Source: Evansella sp041820985
GTDB lineage: Bacteria > Bacillota > Bacilli > Bacillales > Salisediminibacteriaceae
Direction of reading: 5' to 3'
Length of the DNA: 64,000 nucleotides
Assembly (NCBI RefSeq): GCF_041820985.1
Contig: NZ_JBGUAU010000017.1
Location: 71,436-135,435, forward strand
Positions 1-7,537 of the stretch are shown one piece after another. How positions within the stretch are numbered: position 1 is the first letter of the stretch; every line of letters starts with the position of its first letter. The notes under the pieces were generated by a model. It was not told where the DNA came from, searched no databases, and saw only the letters and a list, made by a program, of their open reading frames with translations. Both the position numbers and the translations under genes were made by a program.

Positions 1-1
1 G

Positions 2-244
2 GATGATTATCGTGTAGAGTTGTTAGAACTCATTCGTAGTAAGGTGGACGATGACGAAGGAGTTACGAAACAAGAACAAACCAATGTTATTGATTTAATG
101 GAAGCTTTAGAAAAAAGCATCGAGAAAGCAAAACCTTCAAAACCTGCGAAAAAGACAACAACGAAAAAAGCAGCAACAAAAAAGCCAGCAGCAAAGACTA
201 CAGCAACAAAAACGACAAAAAAACAAACAAAAAAAGCGACTTGA
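2..244 (+). CDS. ku: Ku protein, C-terminal fragment (cut by window edge)
   Basis: Only the last 80 or so residues of a bacterial Ku homodimer subunit are present; the reading frame is open from the first bases of the window. Ku binds broken DNA ends and recruits LigD-type enzymes in non-homologous end joining. The fragment holds the end of the Ku fold (an acidic helical stretch) followed by a tail of about 40 residues made almost only of Lys, Ala, Thr and Pro, resembling a histone H1-like tail. Two DNA ligase/polymerase genes follow after 12 bases on the same strand, which is the main support for the call. The Ku core itself cannot be seen. Confidence 0.8.
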   Translation, partial: DDYRVELLELIRSKVDDDEGVTKQEQTNVIDLMEALEKSIEKAKPSKPAKKTTTKKAATKKPAAKTTATKTTKKQTKKAT

Positions 245-256
245 GGGATGTGTTAA

Positions 257-1201
257 ATGATCATAAAACCTATTTATCCTTTCGAGCCTGTTAGTTCCTC
301 TTCCGTTCCATCAGGGGAAGATTGGATTTCTCAAATAAAGTGGGATGGAACGAGGATACTAACATATTTTGATGGAAAGGAAGTCAAATTATATAACAGA
401 AAACATAATGAACGAACAATGCATTATCCAGAATTAACAGATGTGACTTCTTACTGTAAAGCCAAAAGTGTTATTTTAGATGGGGAAGTAATAGCTTTAG
501 GAAAAAATGGACAACCATCTTTTCACGAAGTAATGCGTCGTGATGCCATCCGTCGTATGGATCGAGTACCCCAACTGATGAAGACAGTTCCTGTTTACTA
601 TATGATTTTTGATATTGTTTTCTATAATAATAAATGGGTAAATGAAAAACCTTTAAATGAAAGAATGGAGCTATTAAAGAAAGTCGTTACACCAAATAAA
701 CAAGTACAATTAACAACAATACATGAGGATGGAGAAACCTTATTTGAAGTTACAAAAGAAAAAGGAATGGAAGGGATCGTTTCAAAAAATATCCGCTCCA
801 TTTACAAGTTAAAGGGAAAAGACGATAACTGGCAGAAGATAAAAAATTTCCAGGATGTGATAGCCGTAGTCGGCGGTGTCACCTATAGAAATAGCACTGT
901 AAATTCCCTTTTACTTGGGCTATATGATGAAAATGGTACGTTTTACTATGTGGGACATGCAGGAACAGGAAAACTGACTCAAAATGATTGGAGAACAATC
1001 ACAACATTTGTGGAAGCGTTAATTACCGACGAACGCCCTTTTGCAAATGAACCAGAAAGACTAAATGGAACGAAGTGGATTGAACCGAAGTTGACTGTAA
1101 AAATCAAATATATAGAATGGCCTGAAGGACGTTCTATCCGTCAGCCAAGTATCCAAGCGTTTGTTGATGTTCCTCCAAAAGAATGTATTTTACCAAATTA
1201 A
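257..1201 (+). CDS. Stand-alone ATP-dependent DNA ligase (end joining)
   Basis: A 314-residue ATP-dependent DNA ligase that would seal nicks after end processing by Ku and the downstream polymerase. The adenylation motif KWDGTR places the nucleophilic lysine at residue 28; LDGEV (motif III region), EGIVSK (motif IV) and a W-x-KIK motif V follow in order. After motif V there is a complete OB-fold domain of about 110 residues, so this is a full catalytic unit and not a fragment. The start has GAGGG 9 nt upstream. It lies 12 nt after ku and 13 nt before the next gene, so the three are probably one operon. Bacillus subtilis LigD joins ligase and polymerase in one chain; here they are separate. 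Confidence 0.9.
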   Translation: MIIKPIYPFEPVSSSSVPSGEDWISQIKWDGTRILTYFDGKEVKLYNRKHNERTMHYPELTDVTSYCKAKSVILDGEVIALGKNGQPSFHEVMRRDAIRRMDRVPQLMKTVPVYYMIFDIVFYNNKWVNEKPLNERMELLKKVVTPNKQVQLTTIHEDGETLFEVTKEKGMEGIVSKNIRSIYKLKGKDDNWQKIKNFQDVIAVVGGVTYRNSTVNSLLLGLYDENGTFYYVGHAGTGKLTQNDWRTITTFVEALITDERPFANEPERLNGTKWIEPKLTVKIKYIEWPEGRSIRQPSIQAFVDVPPKECILPN

Positions 1202-1214
1202 AAGGAATGGGTTT

Positions 1215-2474
1215 ATGGCAAATCATTTAATTCAGCTAAAAAGCCTCCCAAAAAAGAAGCAACACCACGGCCTTTTTTTCGTTACAGGTTGTAATAAAAA
1301 ATCAGAAGAATTTACTATTGGTATTCTTAAAAATAATGAAGAACTAGAAGTGGGAAGCTTTACCAAAGGTATTTCAGAATCAGAAGCGGAAGCATTAAAA
1401 CAAATCATTCAAAATCAAAATAAAGGATCTAGAAAACAACATTTAAAAATTCCACCTAGTATATGCATCGAGCTCCGTTTTTCCGAAATAGAAAAGGGAA
1501 CAATTGTGGATCCTCAATTTCAAAAATTCCGCACAGATGTTTCTTGGGAAGAATGTACCTGGGCTAATTTGTTAATCCAAAATTCTACAGTAAACAAAGG
1601 TGTAACTATTACTCATCCTGAAAAACCTCTATGGAACAATCCTGCTGTAAATAAGGAGCAATTCATTTCCTATCTACATGCTATTTCTCCATATATATTG
1701 CCATTTTTAAAAGACCGTATATTAACCGTACTACGTTTTCCTCATGGTGTTATAAATAACGGTGAAGCCTTTTATCAAAAAAACTGTCCTGACTATGCAC
1801 CATCCTTTGTGCAAACATTTGAAGAAGATGACATAAATTATATTGTCTGCAATGATTTATCTACATTACTTTGGCTAGGGAATCAATTGGCATTAGAATT
1901 TCACATCCCTTTTAATAAAATAAAACATCGTAATCCATATGAAATTGTCTTTGATTTAGATCCTCCTTCCAAAGATGCATTTCCCTTAGCGATTAAAGCT
2001 GCGTTGGAAATGGAGAAGCTTTTTGATAAATTTGAAATAAAAAGTTACCCTAAATTATCTGGTAATAAGGGAGTTCAGATTCATATTCCTATAAAGGGCT
2101 CCTCTATAACATATGATGATGCAAGAATTTTTACTGAATTTATTGCACTTTATTTAGTTCAAAAGTTCCCAAAATATTTTACCGTTGAACGAATGAAGAA
2201 AAATCGCGGGAATAAACTGTACATAGATTATGTACAGCACTGGTCCGGAAAAACAATCATATGTCCATATTCCTCACGAGGGAAAGAAGGAGCAACCGTA
2301 GCTGCCCCTTTACATTGGAGTGAAGTAGGCGAAAACTTAAAGCCAGAGGACTATCATATATTTTCTGTTTTAGAACGAATAGAAGCACAACCATGTCCTT
2401 TCAAAGATTATTTTAAAGAAAAGAATGTGAAAGTTGCTGATATAATAACATCTCTGAAACAAAATAAACAATAA
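1215..2474 (+). CDS. LigD-like protein: OB-fold plus NHEJ polymerase domain
   Basis: Counted from the ATG with AAAGGA 8 nt upstream, the protein has 419 residues. Residues 1 to about 125 resemble the OB-fold of a LigD ligase domain (VGSFTKGISE, FRTDVSWEECTW), but there is no nucleotidyltransferase domain before it. Residues 130 to 419 are the LigD polymerase/primase domain, with the metal-binding FDLDPP, the SGNKGVQIHIP motif and the GKTIICPYSSRGKEGATVA segment. It would fill gaps and add nucleotides at Ku-bound ends. The OB domain is extra, because the upstream ligase already carries its own. A longer reading frame extends upstream into the ligase gene but lacks a good ribosome site. Confidence 0.88.
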   Translation: MANHLIQLKSLPKKKQHHGLFFVTGCNKKSEEFTIGILKNNEELEVGSFTKGISESEAEALKQIIQNQNKGSRKQHLKIPPSICIELRFSEIEKGTIVDPQFQKFRTDVSWEECTWANLLIQNSTVNKGVTITHPEKPLWNNPAVNKEQFISYLHAISPYILPFLKDRILTVLRFPHGVINNGEAFYQKNCPDYAPSFVQTFEEDDINYIVCNDLSTLLWLGNQLALEFHIPFNKIKHRNPYEIVFDLDPPSKDAFPLAIKAALEMEKLFDKFEIKSYPKLSGNKGVQIHIPIKGSSITYDDARIFTEFIALYLVQKFPKYFTVERMKKNRGNKLYIDYVQHWSGKTIICPYSSRGKEGATVAAPLHWSEVGENLKPEDYHIFSVLERIEAQPCPFKDYFKEKNVKVADIITSLKQNKQ

Positions 2475-2487
2475 ATATATTAACGCT

Positions 2488-2523
2488 GGCTACTGAACAG
2501 GGTGTTACCCTTTTTCAGTAGCC
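2488..2523. terminator. Convergent hairpin after the end-joining genes
   Basis: A 10-bp perfect stem (GGCTACTGAA with TTCAGTAGCC) encloses a second small stem. It sits between two convergent genes. The T-run after it is poor on both strands, so terminator function is likely from position, not from sequence. Confidence 0.5.
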
Positions 2524-2530
2524 ATTATCG

Positions 2531-3142
2531 TTACCTAGCTCTACTTTGTTTTTTATCACTAATTAATTCCGTAGATTTATCTGGAAAAAATCGGTTCCAT
2601 TTATATGTGACTATTTCTCTGTTTCCTAAATATGCAAACAGACTTATTAATAAAACAAAGAATAAGATTGAGACATAAAAAGGCATTTCCATTACAGCTT
2701 GACCAAACGACGTAAAGAGTATGGAAGGTAAAATTACTCCACCAATGGAATACCGCATATAATCTTTAAATGAGCTAGTCATTTCCATTAAATATAGGGA
2801 AAGTAAATGAAAATGTACGAAAGGCATCATGCGTAATATCATAACTTGCGCTAATGTTAAAACACGATCTTTTAACAATTTATTTTTCAAAGAAGAAATT
2901 CTAGTTCGAAAGGAAGGGAAAAAATCAACTAATTGATAAAAGAAAAAACTCATTAGAGATAAACCAATAATATTATAAATAGTACCGTGAACAAATCCGA
3001 ACAACATCCCTCCTGCAATACAGACAAAGATAACAGGAATAAATAAAAACGGCCTTATTAAATGGATAATGAGGAATAATACAGGAGCTAACCAACCAGC
3101 TTCTTCAATAACGTGAGGAATTGCCTCGTTGAACATTTCCAT
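2531..3142 (-). CDS. TVP38/TMEM64 (VTT/DedA-like) family membrane protein
   Basis: A 203-residue integral membrane protein with five or six hydrophobic segments. The segment near residues 30-60 has the look of the VTT (formerly SNARE-associated) domain: F-I-P followed by AGGMLFGFVHGTIY, with a re-entrant-like glycine-rich loop. The family is linked to lipid scrambling or envelope homeostasis; no substrate can be read here. It is convergent with the end-joining genes. The start ATG has a GGGGG ribosome site about 10 nt upstream. Family call firm, function open. Confidence 0.8.
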   Translation of the reverse strand: MEMFNEAIPHVIEEAGWLAPVLFLIIHLIRPFLFIPVIFVCIAGGMLFGFVHGTIYNIIGLSLMSFFFYQLVDFFPSFRTRISSLKNKLLKDRVLTLAQVMILRMMPFVHFHLLSLYLMEMTSSFKDYMRYSIGGVILPSILFTSFGQAVMEMPFYVSILFFVLLISLFAYLGNREIVTYKWNRFFPDKSTELISDKKQSRAR

Positions 3143-3226
3143 GATGGTGCTTCCCCCTCTCTCCTAAAAAGTCTATGTGTTAGCTAGACAGACTATGTCA
3201 GAGGATTGATTCCTTTTTCTCAGATT

Positions 3227-3502
3227 CTAGAGGAGAATGATAAGTAAGAGTAAATGAACCGAAAGGAGGAAAGGCAGTCCGATAGAAAACAACTTCTTCT
3301 TTGTCTTATGTCGATATACCTTAGAAGCAACTAACATCCCAAATGCCCCTCCGATTAACGAAATTAGAAGTAAGAAGCGTTCTGAGATACGCCACGTTCC
3401 TTTAATAGCTCTTTTTTTATCCATTCTCATTAAAATTAATCCTATGAAGTTAACGAAAACTAAATACACTACAAAAATATGAGTTAATTCAATTTCACTC
3501 AT
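3227..3502 (-). CDS. ysdA: DUF1294 membrane protein (YsdA-like)
   Basis: About 91 residues with three hydrophobic segments around a positively charged loop (MDKKRAIKGTWRISE), the hallmark of DUF1294 proteins. In B. subtilis ysdA follows rplT, as here. The internal ATG (MSEIELTH) is preferred over the first ATG because AAGGAAG lies 8 nt upstream of it. Function is unknown in the family. A terminator and a dispersed repeat separate it from rplT, so it is probably transcribed on its own. Confidence 0.8.
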   Translation of the reverse strand: MSEIELTHIFVVYLVFVNFIGLILMRMDKKRAIKGTWRISERFLLLISLIGGAFGMLVASKVYRHKTKKKLFSIGLPFLLSVHLLLLIILL

Positions 3503-3656
3503 TTTACTTTCTTCCTTCCACACTATATTCCATTATTATATTTTTGTGTTATCAAAAACGAAAATGGTAATGATAATTACTTCCTACCCCTTTTTGCCTA
3601 AGATCACGAGCCACCAGCAAATGTTCTGCCAGATTTAAAGTGCGATCTTACATTTT

Positions 3657-3790
3657 TATATCTGGCAAGTTATTTGGCCTCAGTGAAGAACTGCCTAATA
3701 AGCTTCTATGCAGCTTTGCGAATGAGTTTACCGAGTAGCAAGTAGGCGCTGGAGCTGGACTTCTTTGCATGACACACTAGTTATTCACAG
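3657..3790. repeat. Dispersed intergenic repeat B, copy 1
   Basis: About 134 bp that match the stretch at 7334-7464 nearly base for base in long blocks, for example GAAGAACTGCCT, GCTTCTATG, AGCTTTGCGAA and CATGACACA followed by CTAGTTAT. Same orientation as copy 2. Just upstream, TGCCAGAT pairs with ATCTGGCA at the copy boundary, so the edge can fold. It contains GGCGCTGGAGCTGGAC, close to a motif near 23390. No open frame of note. It fills the gap between ysdA and the rplT terminator. Confidence 0.85.
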
Positions 3791-3821
3791 TTTAAAAAAA
3801 TTTAGTTTCATTAACAAAGAA

Positions 3822-3848
3822 AAAAGTCACCCTTAATGAGTGACTTTT
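3822..3848 (-). terminator. Terminator of infC-rpmI-rplT
   Basis: On the minus strand AAGTCACTCATTAAGGGTGACTT is followed by a T-run, directly after the rplT stop codon. Confidence 0.85.
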
Positions 3849-3858
3849 CCTTGTTGAT

Positions 3859-4215
3859 TTATTGTAAACCAGCTTTCGCTTTTTCAGCTAAGTCAGCAAA
3901 TGCTTTCTCATCATGAATAGCGATGTCAGCAAGCATTTTACGGTTCATTTCAATACCAGATTGCTTTAATCCGAACATGAAACGGTTATAAGAAAGACCG
4001 TTGATACGTGCTGCAGCGTTGATACGTGCGATCCATAATTTACGGAAGTCACGTTTCTTTTGTCTGCGGTCACGGTATGCATAAAGTAATGATTTCATTA
4101 CTTGTACTTGTGCAGATTTAAATAATCTATGTTTTGAACCATAATAACCTTTAGCGAGCTTTAATACTTTTTTACGACGACGACGGGCAACATATCCGCC
4201 TTTTACTCTAGCCAT
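3859..4215 (-). CDS. rplT: 50S ribosomal protein L20
   Basis: 118 residues, the usual length. The basic N-terminus (MARVKGGYVARRRRKKVLK) and the C-terminal FADLAEKAKAGLQ region identify L20, which binds 23S rRNA early in 50S assembly. In Bacillus L20 also binds the infC leader RNA and represses this operon. It is the last gene of infC-rpmI-rplT, 58 nt after rpmI, with a terminator right behind it. Confidence 0.98.
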   Translation of the reverse strand: MARVKGGYVARRRRKKVLKLAKGYYGSKHRLFKSAQVQVMKSLLYAYRDRRQKKRDFRKLWIARINAAARINGLSYNRFMFGLKQSGIEMNRKMLADIAIHDEKAFADLAEKAKAGLQ

Positions 4216-4273
4216 CGTAATCCCTCCTTCATAATCAATTCTACGTTAGTAGTTTTGCTTTAAGCAAAATTTA

Positions 4274-4462
4274 TTAAATCATTTGTCCAATGCGTTTTTG
4301 ATCACTCTTGCTAACTAGTCCGCCCTTACGAAGCTTTCTCTTTTGCTTTTGAGATTTGTTTGCTGCTAAGTGACTTGTAAATGCATGGGAACGCTTCAAT
4401 TTGCCGCTTCCTGTCTTTTTAAAACGCTTAGCTGCGCCTCTGTGTGTTTTCATTTTTGGCAT
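4274..4462 (-). CDS. rpmI: 50S ribosomal protein L35
   Basis: 62 residues beginning MPKMKTHRGAAKRFKKTGSG, the L35 signature, and rich in Lys/Arg. It is a few residues shorter than the usual 64-66, ending at KRIGQMI. It sits between infC and rplT as in other Firmicutes. A GGGAGGAAA ribosome site precedes the ATG. A component of the large ribosomal subunit. Confidence 0.97.
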   Translation of the reverse strand: MPKMKTHRGAAKRFKKTGSGKLKRSHAFTSHLAANKSQKQKRKLRKGGLVSKSDQKRIGQMI

Positions 4463-4558
4463 CTTGGGTTTCCTCCCTATCTGCGAATTTCGTTATCTTG
4501 TTATATCAACTTACTATTGTTGTTGTCGTTGAAATGAATCAGTCGTTCGTTGTAACCT

Positions 4559-5074
4559 TTATTTTTCAGCTTTAGGTGCAAGGATTAGGAACATACTACG
4601 TCCTTCCATCTTCGGCACTTGTTCAACCGTTGCAATGTCTTCACATTCTTTAGCCAATTTTTCTAATACTACCTTCCCAATTTGAGAGTGAGTAATAGCA
4701 CGACCACGGAATCGAATTGCAGCTTTCACTTTATCGCCCTTTGTTAAGAATTTACGAGCATTACGTAACTTTGTATTAAAGTCATGCTCCTCAATTGTCG
4801 GGCTTAGGCGAACTTCCTTCGTGTTGATAATCTTTTGATTTTTACGAGCTTCTTTATCTTTCTTTTGCTGCTCGTAACGGAATTTTCCGTAGTCCATGAT
4901 CCGACAGACTGGCGGTTTTGCATTTGGAGCCACCATTACAAGATCTAGATTAGCATTTTGAGCCATTTCTAAAGCTTCTTGTTTTGTTTTGACACCAATT
5001 TGGTCACCGTTTGCACCGACCAAGCGCACCTCTCTAGCGCGTATTGCGTCGTTAATGATCATATCCTTACTAAT
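4559..5074 (-). CDS. infC: Translation initiation factor IF-3 (AUU start)
   Basis: IF-3 of about 172 residues; it binds the 30S subunit and checks start codons and initiator tRNA. The body is unmistakable (NAKPPVCRIMDYGKFRYEQ, VRLSPTIEEHDFNTKLRNAR, PKMEGRSMFLILAP). The start is taken as the ATT codon at 5072-5074, because GGAGGTGG lies 6 nt upstream and the product then begins ISKDMIINDAIRAREVRL, matching the B. subtilis protein. An ATG-free upstream extension adds an unlikely sequence that contains the ribosome site. The AUU start is the known device for autoregulation of infC by IF-3. Confidence 0.95.
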   Translation of the reverse strand: MSKDMIINDAIRAREVRLVGANGDQIGVKTKQEALEMAQNANLDLVMVAPNAKPPVCRIMDYGKFRYEQQKKDKEARKNQKIINTKEVRLSPTIEEHDFNTKLRNARKFLTKGDKVKAAIRFRGRAITHSQIGKVVLEKLAKECEDIATVEQVPKMEGRSMFLILAPKAEK

Positions 5075-5088
5075 GTTGAGCCACCTCC

Positions 5089-5308
5089 ATAAATTATTGG
5101 GGATCAAAGCAAGTTTTGATCAGTGATCCTTACACCTTCTGTTGCTCTATTTAAATAATAAGAGCTTGAAGTCAAAATAAAAAAGCATGGTGCATTATTC
5201 GCCCACACTTTTACACGTGTTGTATCACTTCATGTAACCTGCCAACATTTATCGTCGATCAGGTGAGAAGCGGGCGCTTCTTCTTGCTTTGTTTCCTATT
5301 TAGTTCAC
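5089..5308 (-). promoter_or_regulatory. L20-type ribosomal leader of infC operon
   Basis: The untranslated leader of about 230 nt between the infC promoter and the infC ribosome site. It holds paired elements (AGAAGCGCCCGCTTCT, and a GTGGGCG segment that can pair back to CGCCCGC) and a stretch CTCACCTGATCGACG that I recall from Bacillus L20 leaders. A late hairpin followed by TTTTTTAT could be the attenuator. In B. subtilis, L20 binds this leader and causes premature termination. Called from position, structure and resemblance, not from a covariance search. Confidence 0.75.
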
Positions 5309-5314
5309 TTGAAT

Positions 5315-5343
5315 ACTTTACCACATTGATATTGCTATGTCAA
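5315..5343 (-). promoter_or_regulatory. Sigma-A promoter of infC operon
   Basis: On the minus strand TTGACA, 17 nt, TAAAGT; this is near consensus. Transcription would start near 5308. Confidence 0.75.
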
Positions 5344-5369
5344 ATAGTGAATTATTTTTTGAAAATAAT

Positions 5370-7151
5370 TTAAGAAAGGTTCTTTGTAATTGATTTAATT
5401 TGATCTACTGAAACTGGTTTACTAAAATAATAACCTTGCACGTTATTACAGCCAATAGACTTTAAATATTCATATGTTTCTTTTGTTTCCACTCCTTCTG
5501 CTGTAACAAAAACACCTAGCTCCTCACCTAACTTGACTGTAGAACTTACAATGGCTTTATCTGCTCGATTATTTAGAATATCTACAATAAATGATTTATC
5601 AATTTTTAAGCAATCGACTGGAAAATTCTTTAAATAAGTCAATGAGGAGAAGCCACTACCGTAATCATCAATTGCAATGGAAAAACCAATTTGTCTTAAT
5701 TGATTAATTTTATTTACACTACCTCTCGTAATATCCATTAATCCATTTTCAGTGATTTCAAATTGAATACTACTAGGCTTTACGTTATAATCGGAAACTA
5801 TCTTTGTTATTTTCATAACAATATCATTTTGTTTTAATTGTTTAGATGAGATATTAATAGAGATTTTAATTTCCTTACCTAGTTGACCTTCTAAATATCT
5901 TAAATCTTTACATGCTTGGTGTATAATAATTTCCCCTAAAGGAATAATCAAGCCTGAATCTTCGGCAATTTGTATAAAATCCATTGGAGACACAATACCT
6001 TTGATAGGGTGAAACCACCGAACCAATGCTTCCAGATATACAATTTTATTTACATTTACTTGAATAATAGGCTGGTAAAACAATTGAAAGTGAGTTCCCA
6101 CCATGATTGATTTTCGTAACTCTGTTTCTATTTCTATTTTCTTAAGAAACGCTTCCTTCATCTCCTTAGCAAAAACACAGTTAGTTCCACTACCAGAGCT
6201 CTTTGCCGCATTCAATGCCATATCAGCATGTTTCATGAGTTCTTCACTATCTCTCGCAGTGTTTGGATAGATAGCAGAACCTATACTTACCTGAATAAAT
6301 GACTCCATCTTATTATAGTAAAAAGGTTCCTGAAAGACTTTCATTATTTTACTGATTTCTACTGAGATGTCTTCCTTTTGCAAACGATCGAGAACAAACA
6401 CAAATTCATCTATTCCAATTTGATACAGTCTCCAGCTTACTTTATCAGATTGTTTTATAGCGAATGATTCTAATCTCGCTGCAACTTTTTTTACAATATA
6501 ATCACCCACAGAATACCCTAACGTATCAATAATATTTTTAAATTGATCAATATTAACTATAACAAGTGCTACTTTCTCATTATCACTATGTGTATTCGCT
6601 AATGTATTCGTCAGTTCTTCCTCAAGTAATAGGCGATTTGGTAAACCAGTAATGATATCTTTATAAGCCATTAATTTTCTTAGTTGTTCCTCATATTCTT
6701 TTCCTTCTGTAATATCGGAGCGAATAGAGATAAACTTTTCGGGTATCCCCATCGAATTTAGAATAGGATAAATGGTTGTTTGGACCCAGTAAAAATCCCC
6801 ATTTTTCTTTCTATTTTTCACTTCACCAACCCATGTATTCCCACTTTTTATTGTTTTCCACATTTCTTGATAGAACTTTTTTGAATGATAACCTGACTTA
6901 ATTAAACTGTACGTTTTACCAATCAGTTCTTCCCTTGTATAACCAGAAATTTCACAGAATGTTTCATTCACTTCAATAATTGTTCCATTGGAGTCTGTGA
7001 CACCTAAGATACATGCCTGATCAAAGGCAGTGTGCAATTCTTTTAATTGATTAAGAATTTCTTCTAATATTGGACTAATATTTCCGTACTCTTTTTCTAA
7101 GTTTGTATTCAACTGGTTGATTAATCCATAAATTATATTTAAAGGTGACAA
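5370..7151 (-). CDS. PAS-GGDEF-EAL protein, probable c-di-GMP phosphodiesterase
   Basis: 593 residues. A PAS domain (about 42-150; VNETFCEISGYTREEL) is followed by a GGDEF domain (about 160-330) and an EAL domain (about 340-590). The EAL part keeps EALVRW (374-379), EITENG and DDYGSGFSS, so c-di-GMP hydrolysis is likely. The GGDEF signature reads GIDEF at 246-250, so diguanylate cyclase activity is doubtful and this domain may only bind GTP or regulate. No membrane segment is seen; the protein is probably cytosolic and senses through PAS. The start is TTG with AAGGAAG 9 nt upstream. It stands alone, between the infC promoter and a repeat. Confidence 0.92.
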   Translation of the reverse strand: MSPLNIIYGLINQLNTNLEKEYGNISPILEEILNQLKELHTAFDQACILGVTDSNGTIIEVNETFCEISGYTREELIGKTYSLIKSGYHSKKFYQEMWKTIKSGNTWVGEVKNRKKNGDFYWVQTTIYPILNSMGIPEKFISIRSDITEGKEYEEQLRKLMAYKDIITGLPNRLLLEEELTNTLANTHSDNEKVALVIVNIDQFKNIIDTLGYSVGDYIVKKVAARLESFAIKQSDKVSWRLYQIGIDEFVFVLDRLQKEDISVEISKIMKVFQEPFYYNKMESFIQVSIGSAIYPNTARDSEELMKHADMALNAAKSSGSGTNCVFAKEMKEAFLKKIEIETELRKSIMVGTHFQLFYQPIIQVNVNKIVYLEALVRWFHPIKGIVSPMDFIQIAEDSGLIIPLGEIIIHQACKDLRYLEGQLGKEIKISINISSKQLKQNDIVMKITKIVSDYNVKPSSIQFEITENGLMDITRGSVNKINQLRQIGFSIAIDDYGSGFSSLTYLKNFPVDCLKIDKSFIVDILNNRADKAIVSSTVKLGEELGVFVTAEGVETKETYEYLKSIGCNNVQGYYFSKPVSVDQIKSITKNLS

Positions 7152-7333
7152 TATTGCGCACTTCCTTTTACCGTTCTTTAGTACCTCATTCTTTTTTGTC
7201 GAATAAAGTAAAATTATATCGATATATATCGAATGTATTTATAATGCCATTTTACTTTGTTTCACAAATTTACACAACTTCACATTTTACAATAAACCAA
7301 ATGAAGATATAGCACTTGCACCCTTAACAGTTG

Positions 7334-7464
7334 TATATCTGGCAGATTATTTGACCTCGAGCGAAGAACTGCCTGAATAGGCTTCTATGTAGCTTTGCGA
7401 AAGAGTATACCGAGGTGCAAGTAGGAGATGAACTTCTTACCATGACACAACTAGTTATCCACAG
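7334..7464. repeat. Dispersed intergenic repeat B, copy 2
   Basis: A direct copy of the element at 3657-3790 lying 3.7 kb away. Both begin TATATCTGGCA and end with TTAT-CACAG-like sequence. A 60-codon reading frame over it is a by-product. The rest of the 7152-7537 gap holds only an AT-rich stretch and the thrS terminator. Confidence 0.85.
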
Positions 7465-7498
7465 GTCAAAAAAATGTACTACGCTAAATAATAATAAA

Positions 7499-7531
7499 AA
7501 GGACACCCGCCTGACTTCAAGAGGTGTCCTT
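7499..7531 (-). terminator. thrS terminator
   Basis: AAGGACACC and GGTGTCCTT form a 9-bp stem, followed on the minus strand by TTTTTATTATTATT just after thrS. Confidence 0.85.
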
Positions 7532-7537
7532 CCAGAA

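Noticed and set aside
1161..1215. Frameshift that breaks a single LigD gene
   Set aside because: The first protein ends with a complete OB-fold, the second begins with its own ATG and ribosome site and a second OB-fold; joining them would give a duplicated domain, so two genes are the better reading.
7324..7506. 60-codon reading frame on the minus strand
   Set aside because: It lies wholly in repeat B and the thrS terminator and has no ribosome site.
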